A stretch of DNA of 64,000 bases from Paramarasmius palmivorus (Eukaryota > Basidiomycota > Agaricomycetes > Agaricales > Marasmiaceae): contig JAYKXP010000007.1 in assembly GCA_037176845.1 (NCBI GenBank), forward strand, positions 310,001 through 374,000, in the 5' to 3' direction. Made by a program: the position numbers and the translations under genes. Each line of letters begins with the position of its first letter. The first letter of the stretch is position 1. Under the pieces are notes generated by a model. It worked only from the letters and a program-made list of their open reading frames with translations, was not told where the DNA came from and searched no databases. Positions 35,772-46,707 of this stretch are shown piece after piece.

Positions 35772-37246
35772 CTAAGGGCTATTGACCTGTTTTGTAAAGT
35801 CTAGGCGACGAGCTATAGAACGAGCTTTTGAGTCTGAGTCATTTGGCGAGGTGAGTTTGCGCTTTAATCGCCCTTTAGGTGGAGCAGCTTTCACGCCTGG
35901 ACCGGTGGATGTGGGATCAACATTGCCGTCTACTTCTTCGAGGGGTCGAGGAGCTAGCTGCGTGGAACATTTCGGTAGCTTTGATGGGTGGGTCGGGTAC
36001 GGCATGGCGAAGAAATAAGGATGGTTGAGAGCCTACAACTTACGTGTCAAGCACGTTGATTAGGAAGAGTGAGGTTACACACCTCTTTGCAAGTGATCCG
36101 TTTCCGTGGCTCATATATCAGGCATTTACTGAGTAAGTTGATTGCATCGGCTGAGGCGGCGGTGAAGAGGTCTCGTAAAGGGGTTTTGGGAAACTGGCCC
36201 ACGGGGACGTAGTCCGGAAGTTTAGTGTAGCCCTATCTCTTCACTTAGCGCTAGATCAGAACCAGTGATCAATAAACCCACCGGCCACTCCTGTTCTGTG
36301 GGTGTTCCAAGAGCTCGAAATATAGTCTTCAGTTGGTCCATGTCGCTTTCACCGGCGAGATACGGTGTCCGCAACATCAGTTCCGCAAATATGCAGCCTA
36401 CCGACCAAATGTCGACAGCCGAGCTGTAATAGCGAGAACCGAACAATAGTTCTGGAGGTCGATACCACCTGTCTCAAAATTGAGCATGAATGCTTATGCC
36501 AACCACGAACAACACTACCTTGTAATGACTTGACAAGTCATCTTGTAACCTGGGTCAGCAAAATCTCGTGCTAGACCGAAATCTGCAATCTTCAATTCCC
36601 CATTCGCAGCGATAAGAAGATTGTTTGGTTTAAGATCCTGAGAACAATGAGTTTTGATGGAAAGAACAACAGTAGCCGACGCACTCGATGTAGCACGAAA
36701 TTCCTGTGACAAAATTCCAGACCCCGAAAGGTCATAGCCATCCAACTCTTGATGTCCGCGGGAAGAAAGACAAGGGATCTGTCTTTTATGATCATTTCCA
36801 GGTCAGAGTCGAGGAATTCCAAAACGAGATTCAGGTTCGTTTTCGAGGAGAAGACATCTAGCAGCTGGATTCCCCGTCAGAGGTAGTAGCTGGAAATAGG
36901 TATTGATTTACGCACCTCTATTACATTCTGATGCTTCAATTCCCTAAGGTACTTGACTTCTCGGATGGCAGACATATCCAATCCATCCTTGAATTGTCCA
37001 ACTTTGATCTTCTTAATGGCTACCTTCCTGCCAGTCGTAAACTCTCTCCCTTAGTTGAACGCAAATCAGCAAAAACAGCAACAGCCAAGACATATTCCTC
37101 ACCTCTGTAGACGACAGCATACGTTCCTTCTCCGACCTTTTGTTCCTTTGCCCTGCATTGTATTGATGTCAGCGAACGAGCTAGAAAAAACACAAGGCTG
37201 ACCAGCGCTTTTGTCTGTCAGCGTTTTCGCGCTCGACGGCATCCAT
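35772..37246 (-). CDS. CDK7: Cyclin-dependent kinase 7 (Kin28/Mcs6), TFIIH kinase
   Basis: Catalytic subunit of the TFIIH kinase module, which phosphorylates the RNA polymerase II CTD and can activate other CDKs. Exon 1 starts [15 protein letters not shown] at 37246. Next come the glycine loop [12 protein letters not shown], the VAIKKIKVG lysine, the [15 protein letters not shown]-helix (the PSTAIRE-equivalent), the catalytic [32 protein letters not shown], and the T-loop [20 protein letters not shown]. Then [33 protein letters not shown] and [19 protein letters not shown] follow. The C-tail is Lys/Arg-rich ([20 protein letters not shown]). About eight exons. The residue aligned with the human activating Ser164 is Asp here, while the Thr170 equivalent is kept. 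Confidence 0.94.
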
Positions 37247-37473
37247 TCTTCAGTGCCTCATTCAGTCTACCCTGACGACGAAAATGGCGCTTGGACCAGA
37301 CAAGGAGCGAGGATGAATGATGGGGACAAAACAAAAGGACCACGCGCGGACAATGCCGCGGCCCTGAAGTCATCTCCGATTCGATCACATGCTACGTTCC
37401 TTCCACCTTAAAAGAACGTTGGGCGAACAAAGGATGTGACAACTCGAAGCTTAAACTCGACGACCCCACTCAC

Positions 37474-39094
37474 ATGGATATCGATAGAAAAAAAGACGTC
37501 CTTTTCAATGCTCGTGAAGCTCATGGCTTCCCCTCTGTACCCTCAGACGCAGACTGGACTCCCTCTTTGTTCCCTTCTCACCACTTCGATTCTGTCTCGC
37601 AATGGAATGATTTTAGAGACTCGAACCAGCTGAACGATCTAGTAAAAAGAGGCCTGGATGCTGGGTCATCGGTATGTAATATGGAACGCTCTCACAGCAG
37701 TATGTTAACGGAGCTTTAGTTTGACGCCGTCGCAGACATTACGCGTGCTATCGATGCCATGAAACTGCAGAAACGTTACGATGATGTCGAAAACAAGAAA
37801 GTCAGAGGAAAAATATTGGATCATGCTTCCGACACAGTAAAGGTCCTATGGGAGCAACGTCTGGCAAGTACCACTCTGACGCAGTACTATCAGTTACTAA
37901 CTCAAAGAAACAGAAACTCCAAGACGACGAACAAGCTCTACGTTCAAATAAGAGGTCCTCTTGTCGTGTCTACATCCGCAGATACGCCGCCACTATACTT
38001 TCTATTTCTTTAGAAGAACGTCCTGACTTGTAAGTCCGGTCATATGAACAGATTCGCTCTGTAGCTAATCTAACATTTCAATAGCTTCCCATATATCAAG
38101 TCTCCTGCGCTGGACCTTTATTATTGGCTTTACCTTATTGGTATCACTAATCAAGAACGTGACGACCCCCGCTGCGAAGTTCCCAGATCTGTGCGGAAAG
38201 TCTGCGACATGGATGAAGTTTGGCGTTCCGTCGCACCTAAGCTCTTGAAGGATATTTCGATCGTCGCTTTCCAATCTAGACTGCTCGCAGGCATGGACCA
38301 GACTAATCAGCCAGGCCCTGGTCCGAAACGCCGCCTGCAAGACACTTGTGATATCTTGCGATGTAGTCACGTCGTCAGTCAAGAGGTATCACCTGGTTTT
38401 TACCGTCTGCTAGGTCGCGGTTCGAAGGGTGTTTTTGTCAGCCTCATGACGAGTGAAGGGCCAAAACAATCCTTTGAAGTGGCCGGATTATTCGCGCTTT
38501 GTGTTAGGTGTGTCTCCGGACTTCTTATACTCTTTTTCGCCATCTTGACCTCTATCAACCAGCGAATGCGCAAAACGACGCTCCCCAGGGTTCTTGGACG
38601 AAGTATATTCTGACGGAAAACCCATCATGTCTCTCATCGATGACACCTCTCCTCTATCCGAGTTCTTGATCATGTCAGCCATGCCTGCTGTCGTTTATAA
38701 GAAAGAAGGTAACCTTTTCGAACCTCATCCACCCGCATCGTTCCTTAATATATCTTTTCCAGAATACCTCAACTTGATCCATGACACCACTGCCTATGTT
38801 CGCACTCCTCAAGGATCCAAGCTGCGCCAGATTTTGGCAAACAAGCTCAGGAACGACAAGTCCCTTCGCCAAACTTACCAGCACGTGGAGCTTCAGGACC
38901 CGGATGCCACCAAACGACCGAATGGGACTCAAGTTAGGAAATCGTTAGATGCACTCGTCGACGCATTGGGACTTGGTCACCTATTGAGTGATGCCAAAGA
39001 TACCCCATCTAATACCGCGGGCGGTTCACCTGCAGATTCAGGTCCAGGTGCCCCTGCTCTTCCTAAACTTCGCGGCATGTTCAACAAAAAGTGA
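37474..39094 (+). CDS. Conserved-looking unknown protein
   Basis: Start MDIDRKKDVLFNAREAHGFP at 37474. Exons join in frame: LVKRGLDAGSS to FDAVADITRAIDAMKLQKRY, EQRL to KLQDDEQALRSNKRSSCRVY, RRYAATILSISLEERPD to FPYIKSPALDLYYWLYLIGI. After the intron at about 38509-38563, LFALCV continues SECAKRRSPGFLDEVYSDGK and LIDDTSPLSEFLIMSAMPAV. The C-terminal part has EYLNLIHDTTAYVRTPQGSK and ends with a Pro/Gly-rich linker and KLRGMFNKK. It is mixed alpha/beta with no obvious membrane segment or catalytic motif. About 450 residues. I do not recognise the family. Good splice phase over five exons supports a real gene. It is divergent from CDK7 (227 bp). Confidence 0.75.
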
Positions 39095-39190
39095 ACGTGT
39101 GGCATTAGATTGGCGCCTTTCATTTTGTAGCAAGATTTTACACGACGGTTCTCGTTTGCATGTAGCTATACAGTGTACAATTCAAAAGAT

Positions 39191-41434
39191 TCACAAAATC
39201 TCGCTCTTGATCAAGGACTTTACGCGCTCGTTGCGTGGCCGGAATGTGCATTTGAACGGGAGAGGGTAACTATGACCGACACAATTCTGTCAGTACTTCT
39301 AATGAGAGGAAATTGAAAGTTCTCTCACCAAAGCATACCAGACGTGTATTCCCCTGAAGGTTCATCTACTACCCCGTTCTCATCAACGTACTTAACCATA
39401 TCAAAGCATGCGAGCAGAGACGCTATAGCGATCCAGACAGTCGATTCCGCCATGTCAATACCGGGACACTGACGTCTGAATAGCAATTTCAATGTCAATT
39501 TTATGTCGCTTCACAAGTGAAGCTACAGACCTTCCAATGCCAAAAGCTTCTACGGGGTGTCTCCTGTTATTTAAAGTACCGTCTTCGTTCATGAATCTAT
39601 TTGGATTAAACAGGTGAGTATCCGCTCCGTAGAGGGATTCATCCCGAAGTATTGCCCTGTACTCTCCAGGTTAGTAATGAGGGGTGATATGAAGACCGTA
39701 GCGCTCGCCAAGTATTTGCTACCACCGTAGCCCCTGCAGGAATGTGGTAACCCATGAATTCATCGTCCTTGATGACGCGGCGGGGAATCGCTAGGTGGCA
39801 AGTTAAATCCTTTATATATACTGGAAGACAGACTTGAACTTACAAAGCGGTGTTACCGGATTCCAACTAGTGGGGCATTTTAGGATGAGTTCTAGCTGTG
39901 TTCAACCACATAAGCAAGGCTCACTCGCCGCAAAGTCTCCTTAAGTATGGCATCGACGAAGGGCATAGATCCTCGGTCCGTAAAGTCGGGTAAACGCTCG
40001 TTTCCAGCTACCTTGTCCACTGCCGCTTGACCCTTCTTTAAAATGTCGGGGTTTTGAACCATAGCAAGGATGAACGACTCGATTGCTGATACAGTCTGTA
40101 AACGCATGTCAGTATTGAGTCAAATGGGCATGGCGTCCACTGACAGTATCCGTGCTCGCTTTGGACGACAAAGAGTCAATATGCAGGTCTGGTGCTAAAC
40201 AAGACCACTCACCAGCATAGGTTGCTCCCAGCATGTTGCGCAGAACATCTTCTTGTCCTCCGTCACGTTTTCCATCTGCTTCGAGGCTCTCCATTGCTGA
40301 AAGGACATTGGTGGCGACACAGGGCTTGCTAGTGCCGTTGACCTGTAAGGTAGAATACCGTTGGCTCCGGTCACAAGTGGGAAAGATAGGCACTAACAAT
40401 TGCTTTATGTACATATTCCATTGGGGCTCTCGGTAAAGCCAGAACTGCCAGCCGCCAATCCTTGGCCAGTGTCTGGAAACTACACCCGGGGAACCAACCG
40501 GGAAGATATTTCAACATCGGAAGTTGGTCCACCAGAAATTGAGTGCTGTTTCCCGAGGCGGCCATAGCTTGAAGCGCTTTCTCCCCGATGGCGACATAAG
40601 GATCGTTTGTTTGTAGGACATCCATACCGTATCCAACACCCAGGACTATTGTAATAGTCATGCTAAATTCGGTGAAATAAGCTGAGAAAACACAAATGCA
40701 TGTCGACATACTGTCGCAAATGTGAATCAAAGGCGGAATGTTCTTCGCTGTCCAGGAGCCTATGCAGAAGGGTCCGTGTGGCGGAGAGAATACAGGGTTT
40801 GAATTGTTCAGTGGCAGGAGGCTGAAACTGTTGCTTGAAGAGCTTTCTGTGTTCTGGAAAACCGTTAGCGAGAATCGTGTTCAATAAGCCTCTCAAATAC
40901 CTTTCCATCGGTCGCCGTATGACATAAAAGCGAAGTGGAAGTTCATTCCACATCTATGTTAAGATGATGAGTATACAAATATCATGGCACACGAGCTGGA
41001 CCGGACATACAATTCGTTGAGCATTGTGAATCTCGGTCTAAGTTGGCGATGGAGTCAGCTACTGCAGTCAAAAACAATGGCCCGGTCCAAATCACCTGTC
41101 CGCATACAGTGCTGATCGCTTTTCAAACAACTCCTGAACGGTTTCAAGTGAGTTAAGAACGACCACAGGGCTTCCAAGAATGTTCAAACAGATGATGTCT
41201 GAATCTTTGCGCGGGTTTTTAGGGTTTACGAATACCTGGTTGAGAAAGATACGCACTGTATCTATCTGATATCGCCTTGTAAGTAATCCATTCCTCTCGA
41301 ATTCCCACATCGAATAGATTCCCTATGATAGGAAAGCCAGAGGGTCCAGGGGGAAGATACATCCGACCGCGCCGTGCGACATAGATGACATATAGAACGA
41401 GAAGAAAGAGAGCGCTGACTTGAAGGAGTTCCAT
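39191..41434 (-). CDS. Cytochrome P450 monooxygenase (CYP64-clan style)
   Basis: The start at 41434 gives the anchor MELLQVSALFLLVLYVIYVA and hinge LPPGPSGFPIIGNLFDV. Following exons give DSDIICLNILGSPVVVLNSL and ELFEKRSALYADR, IRRPMERYLRGLLN with FPEHRKLFKQQFQP, ITIVLGVGYGMDVL, and an I-helix ending in STDT then VSAIESFILAMVQNPDILKK. The K-helix is ILKETLRR. The haem loop is FGIGRRQCPGIDMAE, split by an intron after the first Arg, with the Cys ligand present. The last exon reads YPLPFKCTFRPRNERVKSLI and ends at 39191. About ten exons, length near 500 residues, no breaks seen. Basidiomycete relatives are often labelled O-methylsterigmatocystin oxidoreductase. The real substrate is unknown. 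Confidence 0.9.
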
Positions 41435-42061
41435 GGGTGAAAGGCGATTGGAGTGAGGAGCAGCTTATAAATGATCTTGCGTGCCGAACAGTGCCAGAGT
41501 AGCCTCATATGACTAGAGCAGTGTAAGTTACTTCCATGTGTGACAGTGGTTCGAAGCTTACGACCACTAACGGACACTTTCGGTTCTTCTTTTCGCGAAC
41601 ACTCATGATCTCGTACAGCCTGAGAATGGCAGATTTCTGCAAAAGCGGATAGACCTATCTTAGTCTGGCGTTTCACGCCCCCTAAGAGGTTTAGTGTAGG
41701 AAAAAGTTAAGGGTGGTCCAGAACTCTAACTTGAAGGTCCTTGAAATTGGTGACTCCTTGTATGGATTTGGAGGAACACTAGAATTCAAAGAAACGTGTA
41801 ATATTAGTGCTATATATTTCCCCAAAGTTATTGGTCGCGCACCTAGACTGACGGTGGACAGTGGCAAGCGAGTTAAACCATGGTGGACGTTGAGTATGAG
41901 AGCAGCGTTATCGCAAGAAATTCGGAACGGATATGCCGGTAAGTCACATGACAGGCACGGTTCGACTTCCTCAGAATTGTTGCCGAAACTTAAACTTTTC
42001 GTGGAACCTCAGAGAGCAGCAGAGCCGGGGGCCAACGACAAGTTCCGAACGTCAAAGACTC
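41435..42061. other. Divergent intergenic region between P450 and J-protein
   Basis: About 630 bp. It has frames on both strands (41323-41676 minus, 41713-42078 plus) that lack motifs and overlap flanking exons. It is likely promoter and 5' UTR sequence. Confidence 0.4.
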
Positions 42062-42925
42062 ATGTCCAATTACTATGAGGTGCTCGGAATTCAGCCGTCC
42101 GCGACCCCAGACGAAGGTTTGTCAATTTACAGCTCTTTCTCAAGAATTTAGATGAACATTCTCGTCCAATAGTTCGAAAGGCATACAAGTTAAAGGCATT
42201 GGAAACACACCCCGACAAACTGGACCATGGTGCGTCTCAAAGGGAGAAGGAGGCTGCAGAGAAGCGGTTTCACCAGGCGCGTGTTTTTAATTTTTAGTTA
42301 TATATACCTTGGGTTTCTAACCTGCCTGCAGGTCCATGAAGCGTTTGAGATCCTCAGCGATTCTTTGAAGCGAAGGGTGCGTTTCCAGAGTTTCCTCCGC
42401 GTCTTCTCTTTACACAACAGCAGGGAATATTACGTCTAACGATGGCAATTTGAATACCAAGGCATACGACTCTAGAACATTTCGCACGCGAACAACTTCA
42501 ACGTCTTCATTTACTTCCTATTCGGAAGATGTCGAGAGGAGGAAAAAGGAAAGAGCAGAGTGGGCTCGGCAGCAGGATGAGCGGTTCAAACTGAGTAGAG
42601 AGAAGATGAAGGAAGAAGTAAAGATTGGTACGAAGCCTCAACCAAAACAGATGGGGTTCGAAAGTGCTGCTCAGTTACCCATGGCCACAACATCATCACA
42701 TACTCCAAGTCCAGAGCCGAGAGTGGCGGATGAGAACACGAACTTGGTCGAGAAGATGGTGGCGGGGTTGAGACAATTAAATCCTGAATGGGAGATGCGG
42801 CGAAAGAAGGTCTTGCAGGTGCGGATATTCACCTGTTCATCCCATAAGAGGCTAACATCTTCCTGCGGTTACAGCGTAGAGCGGAACGTCTAGGCGCAAA
42901 CATCTCCCAAGCCATACGGTCATAA
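42062..42925 (+). CDS. J-domain (DnaJ/Hsp40) co-chaperone
   Basis: Type III J-protein that would stimulate an Hsp70 ATPase. The start MSNYYEVLGIQPSATPDE is at 42062. The J domain continues VRKAYKLKALETHPDKLDHG with the essential HPD, then EKRFHQ, VHEAFEILSDSLKRR and AYDSRTFRTRTTS. The RR to AYD joint uses intron 42377-42461 with a CTAAC branch site at 42436-42440 and acceptor CCAAG. The FHQ to VHE joint (42277-42331) needs a GC donor (CAG|GCGCGT). The C-terminal half is charged and helical (EDVERRKKERAEWARQQDER; LVEKMVAGLRQLNPEWEMRR), ending RRAERLGANISQAIRS. No zinc finger or client domain is seen. Client and compartment unknown. About 210 residues. Confidence 0.85.
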
Positions 42926-43061
42926 AGACGACATTACATAGCACACACGCACACGCACAAAGCCTAGCGGAAAGGAAGAGCGGACCTAATGGATGTATGT
43001 AACATCTAAGTGTATATCGATAAACGGACATTATCTATATAAATTAAGCCAGAGGCTCACC

Positions 43062-43679
43062 TTATTCTACACCCAGTGTCTTCAATCTGCTCTTTGCGAT
43101 TAAGCCAACGTCTATGACTGCTCTTTGCAATTCTTCCGTCCAGTCGACTTCCCCCGTTGGAACAGATACTATCTCGCTGACGGCAGGCTGGTCAGACGAC
43201 AACGAATGCGGCAAACCCAGCTGATCCTCCATTATTTCTGCCACAGCAGCTCTACTTCTTCCATTGACGAAAATAATGTACCGCAGACCCGGATACCGCT
43301 TCTCATAGCACGTATTGAGATGTGCCAAGCGAGCCAGAACCTCGGGAGGTGTAGCGGGTGTCGTCATTGTGGACGCCCCTTGCTCTTTGGCGCTCAAGGC
43401 AGACAAATTCTTGCTTTCGCCGATCCTAGGATGACCTGCGATGAACTGTGCCTGCAAGTCCTTTTCCCATGATTGGATCTGGGTGATGGACAGATCGATG
43501 AGTTCGTTATATGAGGTGAGAGGTTCATTCCTTGTTGTGAGTAGGTCGTGTAATTGAGGTTCTAAAGCGGAGAGCAAGATATCTGAATGCTCGAATAGGA
43601 TGGAAAGAGCAATAGCCAAAGGCGAAGTGGGACTCGACGGATCCTTCAGGATTGTGCTCAGCGGTGGTAAGACCGACAT
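43062..43679 (-). CDS. uraD: OHCU decarboxylase (2-oxo-4-hydroxy-4-carboxy-5-ureidoimidazoline decarboxylase)
   Basis: Last step from urate to S-allantoin in purine catabolism: decarboxylation of OHCU, probably peroxisomal or cytosolic. Single exon of 205 codons. Family markers are the all-alpha fold with LLSALEPQLHDLLTTRNEPL, the active-site block FIAGHPRIGESKNLSALSAK with HP and GES, and then LAHLNTCYEKRYPGLRYIIF and VNGRSRAAVAEIMEDQLG. The C-terminal part (DWTEELQRAVIDVGLIAKSR LKTLG) is typical. No peroxisomal SKL tail is present (ends GVE). It is head-to-head with the Gfo/Idh/MocA gene with 111 bp between start codons. No other urate genes are nearby. Confidence 0.92.
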   Translation of the reverse strand: MSVLPPLSTILKDPSSPTSPLAIALSILFEHSDILLSALEPQLHDLLTTRNEPLTSYNELIDLSITQIQSWEKDLQAQFIAGHPRIGESKNLSALSAKEQGASTMTTPATPPEVLARLAHLNTCYEKRYPGLRYIIFVNGRSRAAVAEIMEDQLGLPHSLSSDQPAVSEIVSVPTGEVDWTEELQRAVIDVGLIAKSRLKTLGVE

Positions 43680-43790
43680 CGTAGTGGTGGGAAAGCAGCG
43701 GCAAGCGGGCCGCGCACAGACAGTGAGGTCATGAATCGATTTTTCAGCGAAGATCCTCCTTCACTCACTTGTTCACTCTAAACCACCACC

Positions 43791-45365
43791 ATGGCTACTG
43801 AATTTCGATGGGGAATCATTTCTACGGGAAAGATAGCTGAGGCTTTTGGCAAGGTACAGAACTCTGGATATTGCTTGACGCGTCCTGCTCACTGACTTTC
43901 ACTTCAGGACATGCTTGTCGACCCGAAAACGTACGCGATTACTCTCAGAGATAGCGAAGGGCCATCTGATTACAAGTCATCAGACGTGGCGTCACTGATG
44001 TCGTGCACAAAGTCACTGCAGTGGGCTCTCGTAGTGTCGAGAAGGCTCGTGAATTCATTGACAGGATTTTGGGTGGTGATAGCAGTATTAAACCATACGG
44101 GAGTTATGGTGAGGTGTACGCCGATAAGGTTTGTAGTTCTTAGCATTTCAAACTACTCTCTGTGCAGCATTGATAATACCCGTAATTGTAGAATGTCGAT
44201 GCCGTCTACATTGGTTGGTACAACTGGTTATTCTTCGACACATCTTGAATGACAAAAGTCACCCAGGAACACCACACACCTACCACTATGAGAACGCTCT
44301 CGATGCTATCAAAGCTGGAAAGCATGTATTATGCGAAAAACCAGTGACGACCAATTCTGCGGAGCTTCGTACTCTTTTAGCCGCTGCTAAAGAGCACAAC
44401 GTCTTCTTCATGGAAGCGTTGTGGACGAGATTCCAACCACTATCATTGGAGTTCAAGAAGATCTCGGATAGCGGTGCTTTGGGAGCTCCGCTTGTCCTCC
44501 ACGCTGATTTGTCGGGAGATTTCGATCTCGAGAGTAAGGCTTGAGTTACCAAAGCATCGCTCAGGTTGACCTATTTCTGGCAGATATCCCGACCACGCAT
44601 AGAATTCTAGATCCCAAGTTGGGAGGTGGCGCTATCTTGGATCTGTGAGTAATCTTCAGTTTCCTATCTTACTAGCCAGCTGACGACCGTTCTTTCTCAG
44701 AGGACCGTATCCCCTCATTTGGGTATGAGTATCTCACTAGCTTCGTGAGGCAGACATACTCACGCTTTGTAGGCTATCATGGCACTCTATGAGCATCCGT
44801 CAAACAATCTCACAAAGCCCAGTGTCACCGCTAGTATGCTCAAGACCCCAATTACCGGTGTAGACCGTAACACCACTTTCACGCTTAACTTTACCGAGTC
44901 CAACCTCTCTGCGCAAGCCGTTCTCAGCTGCAGTATCAACACTAATACTTTGCAACCTGGTGTTACAATTCGTTATGAGAAAGGTCTAGTTCACATCGCA
45001 GCACCGATATATTGTCCCAAGTCATTCACTGTGAGTTATTTCGAGAACAAGAAGTTGGTGAAAGAGGAAAAGAGATTTTTTGAATATGTGGGCGGGTAGG
45101 TCATAAACGTCTGCTGCTTTGAGTATGGTTCTCTGAATAACACTCGTAGTGGATGGCACTTCGAAGCAGATGAAGTGGCACGTTGTGTCAGAGATGGCAA
45201 GAAGGAAAGTGGGATTTGGACGCATCAAAAGAGTCTGTTACAGATGGAGATCTTTGACGAGGTGGGCTTTCTTTCAGAACGGTGCGATCTCTTACTGATT
45301 TGTGTCCCTAGGTGAGACGCCAAGGCGGGTACGTGCTACCTCCTGGTGTGGAGAAGGTGCTTTAA
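43791..45365 (+). CDS. Gfo/Idh/MocA oxidoreductase, dihydrodiol/xylose dehydrogenase-like
   Basis: NAD(P)-dependent dehydrogenase resembling dimeric dihydrodiol dehydrogenase and fungal D-xylose 1-dehydrogenase. The start MATEFRWGIISTGKIAEAFG is at 43791 with the Rossmann GxxGKI-type loop. After two or three introns come THPGTPHTYHYENALDAIKA and the hallmark GKHVLCEKPVTTNSAEL, whose EKP lysine is catalytic. Then NVFFMEALWTRFQPL, GGGAILDLGPYPLIW and a beta-sheet half (TTFTLNFTESNLSAQAVLSC) follow, ending GGYVLPPGVEKVL. About nine exons and 390 residues, normal for the family. Preference for NADP and the sugar or diol substrate cannot be read from sequence alone. Confidence 0.9.
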
Positions 45366-45559
45366 ATCAACGGAAGACTTTGAATGAAATTATTGTGTAT
45401 CTAAGGAGTGCTTTCCTCGCAATGCTAGTAATGTTCAAATATACCTCCTGCGTAGGAGTGTCCGGAACACAATAACTTTTTGCCCACAAGAAACCCAAAG
45501 TACTGCAGAATTCCATTCAATCCATCCATAGCTGATAAGGCGATTATCCCGCCTGACGC

Positions 45560-46672
45560 TCAACCTGTGCCGTTCTCTAACATCCTCTGGCCGGTAAACT
45601 TGTCCAGTTTCTTACGCAGTGGATGGTCTGTCCGAACGCCAACTTTCCTCAGCATCACTGCCAGTTCTCTCGCATTTCTCATTCGTTCCTCTTCGTCCAC
45701 TCCTTCCGACTCTAGTAACTCCTTCACAGCACGAGCCAATCTTCCCTTAGGCCCGGGCGGCCCAGACCCATTCGCCGCATTCTTTGCTTTATTTTTCCCC
45801 TTTTTCCCTTTGATCTTCGGAACAGCTAACAATGGCTCCACAAACTCTGTCCGAAACCTTCTGTGGGCTAACGCCGAAATATGCACAATCCTATCCACCG
45901 GACTCGCCGCCTCTGCACATGCCTCCGCGTCTGTATTCCCCTCTGGCGGTCCATCCTCCATATAACCCCATTTCTTCAACTCTACGATCCTCTTCTCTTT
46001 GATCTTCTTCGCAACCTGCTCCCTGGTATCGTTCGAGGTGATGGTTTTCGCTACGTGCTCGAATACATCTGCAATAGACAGCCATCCTCTATCTTCGTCA
46101 ACCGCACGTTTAACGTAGTGACGATTAACATAATTGAGTAATCTGTTGGCGGATTGGGCACCGGAAGAGTATCGGTTGAAACATGGTATGATGTAGTGAA
46201 CCAATTCGGAATCGTCCTGGGGAGCACCTAGTAATAGCTCTCGGGCTGCATCGGCAAAGTATTTGTCCAGCTGGTCGTACAGATCTGCGCTATTAACGGC
46301 AGATTGATCGTTCGAAGGCGATTTGCGAGAAGGTGGAACTGTGGTTGTCACAGCTTGGGAAGTAATGCTAGAAAAAATAGAAAAAAATATTAGAAGCTGT
46401 ATATTGAATAAGATATTGAAGATAAAGGTGATTTACTAGTTATAACAGGCCGAATGAACTCCAGAATAAAATTCCATGTCAATAGCTGGTGCTTTGGTGA
46501 CATCGTTGGTAGGACTTTTGACGATATGGTCGAGTGCAGGGGTGATATAGGCCCAGAGCGAGGAAAGAGACTGGGCAGGATTTGCGCTTCCAGTAGCAGG
46601 ATTTGGGAGTGGAGGGACAAAAGGCCGGGGAGGGGCAACTTCCTTGCCTTTGCCTTTGGATGAAGAGGACAT
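45560..46672 (-). CDS. Stand-alone cullin N-terminal repeat-like protein
   Basis: Start MSSSSKGKGKEVAPPRPFVP at 46672; one intron (about 46367-46437) joins SACYNY to ITSQAVTTTVPPSRKSP. The first 200 residues resemble the cullin-1 N-terminal repeats: SLWAYITPALDHIV, EFYSGVHSACYNY, SADLYDQLDKYFADAARELL, DDSELVHYIIPCFNRYSSGA and the strongest match, SANRLLNYVNRHYVKRAVDE. In SCF ligases this part binds Skp1. The remainder has GWLSIADVFEHVAKTITSND, a basic linker with GKKGKNKAKNA and a helical tail (ARELAVMLRKVGVRTDHPL). The cullin homology and neddylation domains that recruit Rbx1 are absent, and the frame stops at 45560. About 345 residues. It might act as a Skp1-binding decoy or adaptor, but that is inference. 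Start codons of this gene and the TMEM97 gene are 35 bp apart. Confidence 0.8.
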
Positions 46673-46707
46673 AAGTATCCGCGTCGCTGACAAATCCAGG
46701 CTGTCCA

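Noticed and set aside
38509..38613. Apparent frame break in the unknown gene near 38.5 kb
   Set aside because: A GTGTGT..CCAG intron shifts phase correctly to SECAKRRSPGFLDEVYSDG, so no damage is needed.
42376..42462. Apparent frameshift in the J-protein after LKRR
   Set aside because: Using an intron with acceptor CCAAG at 42461 and a CTAAC branch site restores RR-AYD in phase, which is the expected J-domain ending.
45480..45965. Plus-strand 161-codon Ser/Phe-rich frame opposite the cullin-like gene
   Set aside because: Antisense shadow of a Lys/Glu-rich exon.
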